Source of the DNA: Terebella lapidaria
Taxonomy: Eukaryota > Annelida > Polychaeta > Terebellida > Terebellidae
Length of the DNA stretch: 64,000 nucleotides
Assembly: GCA_949152475.1 (NCBI GenBank)
Contig: OX424566.1
Location: forward strand, 25,830,423 to 25,894,422
Reading direction: 5' to 3'
Under the pieces are notes generated by a model. That model saw only the letters and a program-made list of their open reading frames with translations, was not told the DNA's origin and made no database searches. A program made the position numbers and the translations under genes. Position 1 is the stretch's first letter, and each line of letters starts with the position of its first letter. Positions 11,501-19,599 of the stretch are shown here, piece by piece.

Positions 11501-13635
11501 CAGCTCGCATCGCCAGCTACGCCTTCAGGTGTGAGGTCCGACCGGGAGTACAACACGGGAATGCAGACGGGATGTCCAGATGCCGACAGTGCCGGAGACC
11601 GGATTGTCCCGCCCCTCGCCACACCACAAGACCCGAAGGAGAAGAGGAGGCCTGTCCGACTCAGGAGGAGTGTCCCCTACCCCTGGAGGACCTCTCTGAC
11701 GAGGATCTGCTTCCACCGATCAGCGGAGAAGGATGGAGCCCCGGAGGACCTCAAGTTAACATCTTGCGGGAGGTCCCTGTGGAGCCCTGGACGGAGGACT
11801 ACTATTGCGGAGATGGAGTCGGGATATTCCAGATCTGGGAGGTGCGCTGCCAGGAGGACCCGAGGACGACTACCCAGCCGACCGAGGAATGCCTGCCTGA
11901 CCGGAGCCCCCCACAGACGGAGGAAGGAGCCAGGAGCGTCTGCAGAACCCTGCATCAGCTCCGCCCCTCTGCCTGGGTTTGGTTTCTCCTGATGATGCTC
12001 CTCGCACTGCATGGTTTGGGACCGGAGGTTGTGGCCGGAGCAGCGATCGGCGCGACGGCCGACGTGTGGATGCGCTGCCGAGAGGAGCCCTTCCTGGACC
12101 CATGCCCCAACCCTGTGCTCCGAGATCCAGACAAACAAATGCTAGCTGTCACGCGGGCTATGGCTACGGGAGGACGCCGGAATCCGATGGAGGGAGCCCC
12201 GGAGGCCCAGGTCCTGAATGGTTATTCCCAGGAGGACCTAGTGACCCTTCAACGAGCCGACCCTGAAGTTGGAGGCATCCTCGGGTGGAAGAATATTTTC
12301 ACTGAGAGACCTGCATGGCCCGAAGTCAGAACAAAAAGTCAGCAAATGAAGACTCTGTGGCAACAGTGGGACCAGCTGGAGCTACGTGATGGGCTTCTGT
12401 ACTGGCGGTACCAAGCGGCTTGCCAGAACGCACCAATCCATCAACTGGTCGTTCCACAGGTCCTGAGACGCGCCGTCATGAAGGAGGTCCACACCGGCAA
12501 GCTGATGAGCCACCAGGGAATCACCAAAACAGTCCACCGACTAAAAGCGAGAATGTACTGGCCGGGTATGACGAAGGACGTGGAGCGTTGGTGCCGGGAG
12601 TGCCTGAAGTGTAGTGGGAGAAAGCCGCGACCGGGGCCCAAGTACCACCCCATGGGAAATCTACCGGTAGGCGATCGGCTAGAAAGGGTGGCCATGGACA
12701 TTTTGGAGCCTGGAACGATCACCAATTCTGGGAACCGGTATATACTGGTCGTGGGTGATTATTTCACCAAGTGGACTGAGGCCTACGCTCTACCCAACCA
12801 TGAGGCTCAGACGGTGGCGGACGTCTTTGTGACTGAGTTCGTGTGCCGCCTGGGAATGCCAGCCAAGATACACACCGACCAGGGACGAGAGTTCGAGAGT
12901 AAGCTTTTCCTTGAGATGATCAAGATCCTAGGAGGGGAGAAGACTCGGACGACCCCTTATCACGCCAAATCAGACGGGATGGTCGAGCGATTCAACCGGA
13001 CCCTGCTGAACCTTCTGGCCGTGGTCGTGGACGAGAACCATGACGACTGGGACGACCATCTGCCCTACGTGATGGCGACTTATAGAACATCAGTACACGA
13101 AAGCACCGGGTGTACACCATTTCGAATGATGATGGGACGGGAGGCAACCACCCCATTGGACCTGAGGTACCGGACGAAACCGGACGATTTGGGAGGACCA
13201 GTCCCCGAGTGTGCGTCCGAATACGTCGAATGGGTGAAGGAAGCCACCATACAAGCTCACGAGACTGCCCGAGAGTGCCTGAAGACGGCTACGGTGCGAC
13301 AAAAGCGCCATCATGACATAAAATCAGCCGCTCGACATTTTCCGGTGGGCACCTGGGTGATGTATTGGTACCCTCCAAAGGCTAGACCAAAACTAGGACT
13401 AGGGTGGACGGGACCTTATCTCGTTGTGAAGTCTCATCTCGGATGGATGGTGTCCATACAAGATCGACCCGGTGGCAAGATTAAAGATGTCCACATTGAC
13501 AATATAAAAAGGTGCTGGTTCACCCCTGAAACCGACGCCTGGATACCCAATCCGGACGATGTGACCCCAGTCCGGACCCCCAGTGATGACGAGGGACGAG
13601 TGGAAAACAGCGGGAATGCAGTCCAAACGATGTAA
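8563..13635 (+). CDS. pol: Pol polyprotein: protease, reverse transcriptase, RNase H, integrase
   Basis: About 1690 residues from the first ATG; the frame itself opens near 8500. The N-terminus (residues 75-127) holds three copies of an 18-residue unit with the core QTDGAVERL, followed by two copies of a unit with the core VDDS(L/V)LI. Domains in order: aspartic protease (LVDTGASSTVL near 267); reverse transcriptase (YLDD near 744); RNase H (DTDAS near 891, TKREL, TDH); a spacer of about 250 residues with a hydrophobic segment near 1134-1163; integrase with an HHCC zinc finger (about 1310-1350) and a DDE core (HTDQG near 1438, MVERFNR near 1473); and a C-terminal GPY-type module (WTGPYLVV near 1614). 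The integrase-last order is diagnostic of Ty3/Gypsy. Confidence 0.93.
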   Translation: MGHWQVCARLHRREARRRREEHIARGEFLVSQIFNRFFRCASEVTGWAQEELEDRILDYLEGKPVNTDGSANVQQTDGAVERLMPRGDVKEMQTDGAVERLMTRGDVDEMQTDGAVERLGTHGDINEVSASSKENQQVTTLRLEAAKQQGPPYATEPQAAVKEETEGRWSGMTKGPAQQLLLVDDSLLIRSGGSEGSDSLKTDREDQGGASLWVDDSVLIQGGVPEESGSSLKIDRNGQVVSLSAGARGTLAWYAACHVMGKATRMLVDTGASSTVLDECLFDQMDDEHKAMIRQTRIRLRAATGDYLQVQGEMTVQLLLGTRLVSADVLVAKLGIPGVLGLDVLQQIGGQLDLRKGEWQVGDTTVVMSSGHEGAVYTLVTEETVVLPPFSEMMVDLKLTGSEGGVPKAGLVQSAREPLEDDPLVVGRALVRPRGRLVPVVLLNAGAGACTVLMGTILAELHGIEAVIDLGFRPDGGKTTQNEPKREQWYREESGREHEPLTPNSTKWRNRTPEQPETRVHAMHAESSTKTPECPEHLEPLLEGMHPNLTEKEVEVVSDLLRRHQQVFMGPDGRLGRTSLAKHVIDTGDHPPIKQPLRRAPYYQQELIEDEVDKMLKADVVEPSDSPWSSPIVLVKKKDGALRFCVDYRRLNDVTRKDAYPLPRVDESFDTLSGGRYFSTLDLASGYWQVEMDDRDKEKTAFTTRSGLYQFKVMPFGLATAPATFERLMELALRGLQWKRCLIYLDDVVCLGKTFQEAVDNLEDVFRRLQAAGLKLKPAKCELFRQQVNFLGHVVSDRGIQCDPAKVEAVTKMVPPTTLTELRSFLGFVGYYRRFIPDFATRAGPLNHLLKKEVNYHWSEAHQQAFEALRQPLTEHPLLVYPDMDQEFILDTDASGYGVGGVLSQVQDGRERVIAYASRTLRDTQRNYCTTKRELLAVVSMIHHFRHFLWGRAFLLRTDHASLKWLLNFRDAEGMIARWAARIASYAFRCEVRPGVQHGNADGMSRCRQCRRPDCPAPRHTTRPEGEEEACPTQEECPLPLEDLSDEDLLPPISGEGWSPGGPQVNILREVPVEPWTEDYYCGDGVGIFQIWEVRCQEDPRTTTQPTEECLPDRSPPQTEEGARSVCRTLHQLRPSAWVWFLLMMLLALHGLGPEVVAGAAIGATADVWMRCREEPFLDPCPNPVLRDPDKQMLAVTRAMATGGRRNPMEGAPEAQVLNGYSQEDLVTLQRADPEVGGILGWKNIFTERPAWPEVRTKSQQMKTLWQQWDQLELRDGLLYWRYQAACQNAPIHQLVVPQVLRRAVMKEVHTGKLMSHQGITKTVHRLKARMYWPGMTKDVERWCRECLKCSGRKPRPGPKYHPMGNLPVGDRLERVAMDILEPGTITNSGNRYILVVGDYFTKWTEAYALPNHEAQTVADVFVTEFVCRLGMPAKIHTDQGREFESKLFLEMIKILGGEKTRTTPYHAKSDGMVERFNRTLLNLLAVVVDENHDDWDDHLPYVMATYRTSVHESTGCTPFRMMMGREATTPLDLRYRTKPDDLGGPVPECASEYVEWVKEATIQAHETARECLKTATVRQKRHHDIKSAARHFPVGTWVMYWYPPKARPKLGLGWTGPYLVVKSHLGWMVSIQDRPGGKIKDVHIDNIKRCWFTPETDAWIPNPDDVTPVRTPSDDEGRVENSGNAVQTM

Positions 13636-13644
13636 ACGATGACG

Positions 13645-13770
13645 GGAGCGTTCGCGGAAGAACCGTTCGCGGAAGCAGCGTTCGCGGAAGCAGCGTTCGC
13701 GGAAGTACCGTTCGCGGAAGCACGTTCGCGGAAGCAGCGTTCGCGGAAGAACCGTTCGCGGAAGCAAGCG
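13645..13770 (+). repeat. 15-bp motif array upstream of the third gene
   Basis: Eight units of GTTCGCGGAAGNANC follow one another with a 15-bp period (one unit is 14 bp), directly after the pol stop. The same unit builds the U3 region of both LTRs and the repetitive part of gag. The array ends about 60 bases before a TATATAAG box, as in the LTR. It probably works as an upstream promoter or enhancer element, but that is inferred from position. Confidence 0.9.
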
Positions 13771-13831
13771 AAAAACGTTATTTCGTTCCACGACAATGCT
13801 TTTTCCCCCAGATCCCTGGTCCGCGCCTTTT

Positions 13832-13870
13832 CTATATAAGCAGGCCGGCCTACGATTCCGTCATCACTTC
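13832..13870 (+). promoter_or_regulatory. probable internal promoter of the third gene
   Basis: CTATATAAG at 13832-13840 is followed 33 bases later by an initiator match, TCACTTC (13864-13870, A at 13866), and by the ATG of the third gene at 13875. With the 15-bp array upstream, this repeats the architecture of the LTR promoter (array, then TATATAAG, then start). An internal promoter is unusual for a Ty3/Gypsy element but has a parallel in foamy viruses. The leader would be only about 9 bases long. Confidence 0.55.
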
Positions 13871-13874
13871 AACC

Positions 13875-14963
13875 ATGAACACACCAACTCTGCAGATCAT
13901 TGAGATACCCGCATTTGCAGACGAAGATTTCGGGGACGTTCCAGATTTCGACTTGGCTGACTTTCTGCCCCTTGAAGTCGACAAGATGAGCGACCCACCT
14001 ACCAAGCCTGACCGGAAGCGGGAGCGCTCGAGGAGCCGGGAGCGTCGTGAGGAGCCCCGAGGAGGTCGACGGTCCCCTGCCCGGAAGTTGTCCACCGAGA
14101 GAGGGCGACGCTGGTGCAGCCCCTGCCGGATCCACGTGACGGCATCCAACTTTAGCCGACACGTGGCGACCAAACACACGCAGAAGGAGGGGCGGCACCT
14201 CTGCAAGATGTGCAGCCAGCGATTCGCCCGCCGAGCTGACAGAGACCGGCATGAGACGTCGCATGCCAGCGGCAACACCCTCAAGCCAGGACGGAGGAGG
14301 ACGACGACCGACACGCCCGTGTCCGACCCCCGAGATGGTCCGACTACTGTGTCTGCCCCTGAGCTGAAGACTGTCAGCTTTGCGGCCAGCGGGACGACCA
14401 GCTCCACGCCGTCAAGCCCCCGGGAGGACGCCCCCAGGTCAGAGGACGCCCCAGACCCCGAGGACGACCCCCCGAATAGCGAAGAGGAACCGGAGTCTCA
14501 GCAGGAGCGGAGAGAGGCGGAATCCCCGGAGGCCCCCACCCCCGAGGACGACGGACCCCCCGTTCCCAGAGACTCGGCCCCTACCTACAAGCCCCTAGAC
14601 CTGAGTTGGTACCTCAAGCCCGTTCCGGAGGAGGAGGACCAACTGCGACCGTATGTGGAGGGCCTGGGCAGAGCGGTCACTGCCGGAGAGAAGGCCCTGG
14701 AGGACCTGGCATCCACGATAGCCATGGGACGACGCCACCTCACCCAAGCGGAGGCTCGGCTCCAAGCCAAGGAGGAGCAGAGACAGCTCGAGGCCGAGGT
14801 GCTGCAGCTGCGAGGGGAGGCCTCTCAACGAGAGAAGAGCCACCGGAAGGAGCTGCGAGCCCACGTCCGAGAGACCAAGCTGCTCCGGGAACAGCTCCGA
14901 GCATATACAGACACTCGAGACAGGCTGGCGGAGACGTCCAAAAGCGAGGTGGATCGCCAGTGA
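13875..14963 (+). CDS. third gene of the retroelement: C2H2 zinc-finger/coiled-coil protein
   Basis: A 362-residue frame in the position where envelope genes sit in some Gypsy relatives, but with no signal peptide or membrane segment. Visible parts: an acidic N-terminus (1-40); an SR/RE-rich basic stretch (47-72, containing RKRERSRSRERREE); two zinc fingers, C81-x2-C84-x11-H96-x4-H101 and C110-x2-C113-x12-H126-x3-H130; a Pro/Glu/Asp-rich linker (about 135-255); and a charged heptad-like C-terminus (about 280-355) that should form a coiled coil. The make-up suggests a nuclear nucleic-acid-binding, self-associating protein, perhaps a regulator of the element's transcription or RNA. Function is not known. 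The ATG context, CAACCATGA, is acceptable, and a second Met at residue 38 is an alternative start. Confidence 0.8.
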   Translation: MNTPTLQIIEIPAFADEDFGDVPDFDLADFLPLEVDKMSDPPTKPDRKRERSRSRERREEPRGGRRSPARKLSTERGRRWCSPCRIHVTASNFSRHVATKHTQKEGRHLCKMCSQRFARRADRDRHETSHASGNTLKPGRRRTTTDTPVSDPRDGPTTVSAPELKTVSFAASGTTSSTPSSPREDAPRSEDAPDPEDDPPNSEEEPESQQERREAESPEAPTPEDDGPPVPRDSAPTYKPLDLSWYLKPVPEEEDQLRPYVEGLGRAVTAGEKALEDLASTIAMGRRHLTQAEARLQAKEEQRQLEAEVLQLRGEASQREKSHRKELRAHVRETKLLREQLRAYTDTRDRLAETSKSEVDRQ

Positions 14964-15008
14964 AGTGGAGGGAGAGAGCCCTGTAAACATCAGACAGGCA
15001 GGAAAAGA

Positions 15009-15083
15009 CGAAGAAGGAGGAAGAAGAGAAAAGAAGAGAGAGAAAGGATCAACGGGGACGTTGATCTCCAGAAAGGGTGGAGT
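15009..15083 (+). other. purine-rich region and polypurine tract before the 3' LTR
   Basis: A long purine run (about 15009-15048) and a shorter tract, GAAAGGGTGGAG, directly abutting the 3' LTR. The second is the expected plus-strand primer of the family. The gap between the end of the third gene and the LTR holds nothing else. Confidence 0.65.
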
Positions 15084-15979
15084 TGTAACAAAACCATGCA
15101 ACTGCCGCGCTGAAACGTTCGTTAGGAACGGTCACGTGATCTACAAAGTCCACTTGCGAAGACACCGTTCGCGGAAGAACCGTTCGCGGAAGCACGATTG
15201 CGGAAGCATCATCAGCGGAAGCATCGTTCGCGGAAGAACCGTTCGCGGAAGCACGATTGCGGAAGCATCGTCAGCGGAAGCATCAGTCGCGGAAGCACCG
15301 TTCGCGGAAGAGGAGCCTTCGCGGAAGAACCGTTCGCGGACGCAGTCTTCACCACGTGGAGAAGAGTGCGGAAGATACGTTCGCGGACGAAGATGCGCGC
15401 GCAGCCACCCTGGCTATATAAGGGAGAGCGGACGGCCGCTCTGAGAGCACTGCAACAGCGACATCGACCGTGGGGAGATCGTCACCGCCACAGCCAAGGG
15501 ACTCGACGAACTCCGTGCGGACGACTCCTTCTTCAGGGCCTTAGAGTCAACCGGGATTTAGACCGACTACCTGGAGAAACCATTCGACTAAGCGGGACGG
15601 GAAACTTCAACGGGAAGGGACAGAGAGACGCCGCCGGCTAAGAACTCTTTTTAGTTGTGCCCTCGTGCACTATTTATTTTTGAAATGTGATCATACAGTG
15701 CTCCATGTCTGAACTTCATATTTGTACGTCACGTGGGTGACCAGCCATACAATTGTAAGTTGATTTGATGTATATAAATCTTCAATTTATTTACATCTGA
15801 GTTGCTTCTTGCCTAAGTGAAGCCGGTGAGCTACGGAGTGATGATACACCAGCGTTGGGGGACACCAATTTAGTGACGGCTCTCGAATCACAACGAGCGG
15901 GAGTTACATAAAGTCTATACGATCAGAGAAACCAGGTTTTTTGGGCCACACCGAAAACAAGTCATTACCAAACGTCACA
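15084..15979 (+). repeat. 3' LTR of the Ty3/Gypsy element
   Basis: Same length as 5022-5917 and, in every line compared by eye, the same sequence. It is followed by the target duplication TGGG at 15980-15983. No difference between the two LTRs was spotted, so the insertion is probably very recent. Confidence 0.93.
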
Positions 15980-16078
15980 TGGGTAATGGCATCGCTGGCT
16001 TACCCCGGTAGCAATCTGTCCACACATGGGCATGCTCCTCGCCCGTGGCACCATAAGGCCAAAATTATCCTAACATAC

Positions 16079-16555
16079 ATAGTCACCCTATGCCATTGCC
16101 ATATTGGGTGACCGACCTAGTTCATTTGTTCAGGGGTCAGGTCATGTTGTTGTCAACGCTGTAAGGCTAACTGTTCGGATGCTGATGTCGAGTAATATTG
16201 ACCATATTACCTTAGAATGGGGATTCGATGCAGTGTCCGAGATACCAATGTACAAGCTCATGTTGCCCAATTATTCATATGAGTCTGATTCGTTCAGAAA
16301 TAGGCACTGGCCGATATAGTCAACCTATGCCATTGCCTTATTGGGTGACCAACCTAGTTCATTTGTTCAGGGGTCAGGTCTTGTTGCTGTCAACGCTGTG
16401 AGATGGTGATGCCGACAAAGTGTGAGTGATATTGACTATATTACCTTAGAATGGGGATTCGATGCAATGTCCCGAGATACCAATTCACAAGCTCATGCTG
16501 TCCAATTATCCATATGAATCTGACTTGTTTGGAAGGTGTATGTAACTCCGAACAG
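16079..16555 (+). repeat. tandem duplication, unit about 237 bp
   Basis: Two adjacent units start TAGTCA(C/A)CCTATGCCATTG at about 16080 and 16317. They share most of their length, including TTCATTTGTTCAGGGGTCAG and ACCTTAGAATGGGGATTCGA, with about 10 percent difference and a small deletion in the second. The unit has no clear coding capacity. It lies about 100 bp from the end of the LTR element. Confidence 0.8.
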
Positions 16556-17220
16556 GCAGCCTCAGAACGTATGCCATGTCTTTAGAGCATTAACACGCCA
16601 CGAGTGATACAATAATATGAAGATATACTATCATTAAGAGGTTTTCACCTGCTAGATATATGTCACATACTAAATTTGACAAATGAAAATAATAAGATTC
16701 CCATCATTTATTCAAGATCCAGTATGAGTGCTTTGTTGGCGATGTACTTCGAACGCAACTGGTCAATTGTCATTGTCCTGAACTTGTTTTTTTGTTCTCC
16801 ACCATAAAACCACACAAGCAATCATTGTCATTTATCATTGTTCCTACATAATACACATTTTCACCTTGACAGCCAACGTACATTTGAAAGGCCTTTACAT
16901 GTGTTTATCATAACAGTAATGTTTAAATTCGACATGTCATTTATCACAGCAACACACCGGTCATAGAATATAAAATACCGAAAACATTTTTACAGTCATG
17001 TAAATTTAACGTTTCATTACAATAGGTAACAGATACGTACGCTAACTTTCATAATGTTGCGCATCAGGACAAATTTGACAAAATACTCTACCCAATTCTT
17101 TGGTCATTGTTTCAACCATTTCCATATGTTTCTTCTTCAATGGTTCCATCAGCTTAACGTCCTGTCTTATTATGAAAACGAGCTAGCTCCAATCATTACC
17201 ATATTTCCGACTTTCACAAT
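16556..17220. other. no gene seen
   Basis: AT-rich sequence with no open frame or repeat recognised. Confidence 0.6.
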
Positions 17221-17630
17221 ATGAATATATTGATTTTTGTTTGTTGTTATATGTACAACTTTGCATATGGGACAAATCCTGAAGTACAAGCAAATTCAAC
17301 ATTACATTATTGCAAGCTATATGACCAAACCGCATGTCCAAGAATAGACATGCACAAACTAGTCATCGATGTACCTGTCTCGTTAGCAGCATTTTCCCTG
17401 AAAACAGGCGCGGATGATGGATTTAACGAAGCAAAACTGGGTGACATTTACAAAGTAATAGTATTAGGCGTACGTCGGTAGTATATTTTGAGACGTGCGG
17501 TGATCCATCACCGGATAAGACGCTTGTAATCCAGGAGAGTTCCACTATAATCGAGGCTAATGAGGAGAAAAATAATGTTCTTTGTCCAGAAAGCATGTGT
17601 CCTAAAAATGGAACACTGCTAGTTGTATGA
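17221..17630 (+). pseudogene. possible small secreted protein, reading frame broken
   Basis: An ATG frame of 86 codons (17221-17481) opens with a signal-peptide-like stretch, MNILIFVCCYMYNFAYG, and continues with a cysteine-containing region. A second frame carries on from about 17465 to the stop near 17630 with further cysteines (FETCGDPSPDK, VLCPESMCPK). The two parts abut in different frames, so this may be one gene with a small indel, or chance. No family was recognised. It may be a remnant of a secreted or receptor ectodomain exon. Confidence 0.25.
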
Positions 17631-17867
17631 CACCGAATATCAGTATGTGTTTTTTTGGATTTCTGATTAATTGTTCTGAAATACTATTCGGAAATCCACT
17701 CCTATCAAGAAAAATCCAATAATACGTTAAAACATATTTCGCTCATTTACAGCAAAGCGAAGGGCCTACTAAACTATAATTTATCCATTGATGTGGAAAA
17801 CAATGAAATCGATATATCCGTGTGATGTGCAAACTTATGCTGCGACGTGGACCTTATACACTTTCTC

Positions 17868-17922
17868 ATGACAAGACTTTTCATAAAATTGTTCATTGCC
17901 GATTTCTTCTTTGATGTTAGCT
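17868..17922 (+). other. candidate signal-peptide exon
   Basis: ATG followed by a hydrophobic stretch (MTRLFIKLFIADFFFDVS) and ended in phase 1 by the strong donor GTAAGT at 17923. This is the same layout as the first exons of the two Ig genes on the other strand. No downstream exon could be assigned, so this may be a relic or chance. Confidence 0.22.
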
Positions 17923-17929
17923 GTAAGTA

Positions 17930-19590
17930 AGGCAGTTTGGTTTTGAATCGATTATATATAGTAGATACACAATTCTCGAATGATGTATTCAGTCGCTTAT
18001 ATGCATAATTCAGTAACCTAATTCACCGTCAATCCATGTTGTTCAATCCGTGTTATTTCCATGCTAAGTGTCTGTCATCACGCACCCGTGGTTACCCAGT
18101 AGTTCCGATCAAACCAGCGCATCACGTACCATATAAATGCCCACCATACATGTATCATCTAATCCATTCCTTGCATCCAAAAACAAGGAGTCGCAAGGAA
18201 GACGACCATCGGTAATTTGATAACAATTTTCGCTAATTATTTCCGTGGCTGTCATGTCGTTAAAATAATTTCTTGCAAATAATCTAGGCACGTGAGCGGA
18301 GTTATATGGTGTGGTTGAGTTTTTAGATGTTCAGTCTCTCTAAATGACATCGTTACCGTCTGCAATTGGGAACCGAGCATACTTGCAAGTGATGCTTCGT
18401 GAGACAATATCATGAACAAGTGAATATGGAAGTTTGTTCGAGACAGTAAAAAAGAAGGATTAAGATGTGTATGATGTCCAATATGACAAAATGACAGTCT
18501 ATTGATGTATATCGAGATTTCTAACTTCAAATATAAATCGTTGAAGCGTTATCGATGGAATCCTTTTATAGAAATATGGAAAATGTGTGGGAAGACCCAC
18601 ATCATGATCAAATCACAGCCTCAACTGGACAAGCAATTAGCGCAGTTCAGCCAAGAATGTGACTCCCTCTTTGCACAGATAATTATATCTTGAAGACGGA
18701 CGTCAAACGTGATTGAGGTTTCACCTGAAATACAAAACTGATGACACAAAATATTCAATTTTAACAACGAAACAAATAGTATAATCGCGGCCAATATTTT
18801 TTTCCATTTATCATCAAGAGTGTTGTTAACAATCTGTGATAAAAGAATAAAAAGCAAAATTAAAAACACATTGGAACATGGAACTGCAGAAAAAACTCAG
18901 AAATCATCAGTGGACATCAACTTTGATTATCAATATTTAAATGTAGCCAGATTGTATAATTAGGATGAACCAGGAATTGTAATTTGTTCGAAATTTCATG
19001 ATTAACGCTAATGATTAACTTTGGGTGAAAGGACCATATATGGATTTACATGAGTGTTCGGTTGAAGTTCATGAACATATATTGGTAGACCAAATATATG
19101 AAAAAAACAAACAAACAACAAATCAAACTATGAATCTTTGTTTTATTATATTCATAGTTCATGAAAGTAATTGCATATACGTATAAGTGACTTTATGTAA
19201 GTGTCAATCTATTACCACAAATACAGCCAAATTTTGATGATTCCAATAACAAACGTAAAATACAACATTTTGCAATAGAAACAAAGCCCGACCAAATACC
19301 TTATCAAAAGACACACTGGCGTCATCAGGGGCAGACAGTGTGGTAAATGTAGTTATTTCTACTGTACACCTGGTGGAATTATATGCCTTTATGTATGTTT
19401 TCAAACGAGGGTTTGATTTAGATGAAGAAATCCAGCACATATTGGCAACTGGGCATTTTGGCACTAGGGTTTTCCTTCTCAGTAGAGAATATCATATATT
19501 CAATTATATTGATTAGTTTCGCGTTGTATATTATTATACGCTTGCTTTGACACTGGAAATTGAGACACTGGTAAGCACACACGTTTGTCT
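17930..19590. other. no gene seen
   Basis: AT-rich sequence with short open frames only. No repeat ends or exons were recognised. Confidence 0.55.
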
Positions 19591-19599
19591 CTTTTCGTG

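Larger units (their letters stand above)
5022..15979 (+). mobile_element. Ty3/Gypsy LTR retrotransposon with a third gene, apparently whole and young
   Basis: The element is about 10.96 kb. It has two 896-bp LTRs that look identical by eye, with a constant offset of 10062 bp, TG...CA ends, and a target duplication TGGG (5018-5021 and 15980-15983; it reads ATGGG if the last LTR base is shared). The internal order is primer site, gag, pol (protease, reverse transcriptase, RNase H, integrase), a 15-bp motif array, a TATA box, a zinc-finger gene and a purine tract. Protease-RT-RNase H-integrase order and the reverse transcriptase type place it in Ty3/Gypsy. No breaks were noticed in its genes, and matching LTRs argue for a very recent insertion. 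Its GC content is far above that of the flanks. It is long for the family because of a repeat-rich Gag N-terminus, a spacer inside Pol and the extra gene. Confidence 0.93.

Noticed and set aside
11935-12060. Hydrophobic Pol segment as a separate membrane protein
   Set aside because: It lies within one uninterrupted Pol frame between two enzymatic domains. It is kept only as an oddity.
13645-13770. CRISPR-like array
   Set aside because: Units are 15 bp with no spacers of distinct sequence, in a eukaryotic retroelement.
13399-13796. Minus-strand frames across the 15-bp array, and the plus-strand 66-codon frame at 13639
   Set aside because: They are translations of the tandem motif with no independent support.
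13875-14963. Third gene of the Gypsy element as an envelope gene
   Set aside because: It has no signal peptide, membrane segment or glycosylated ectodomain; zinc fingers and a coiled coil indicate an internal protein.
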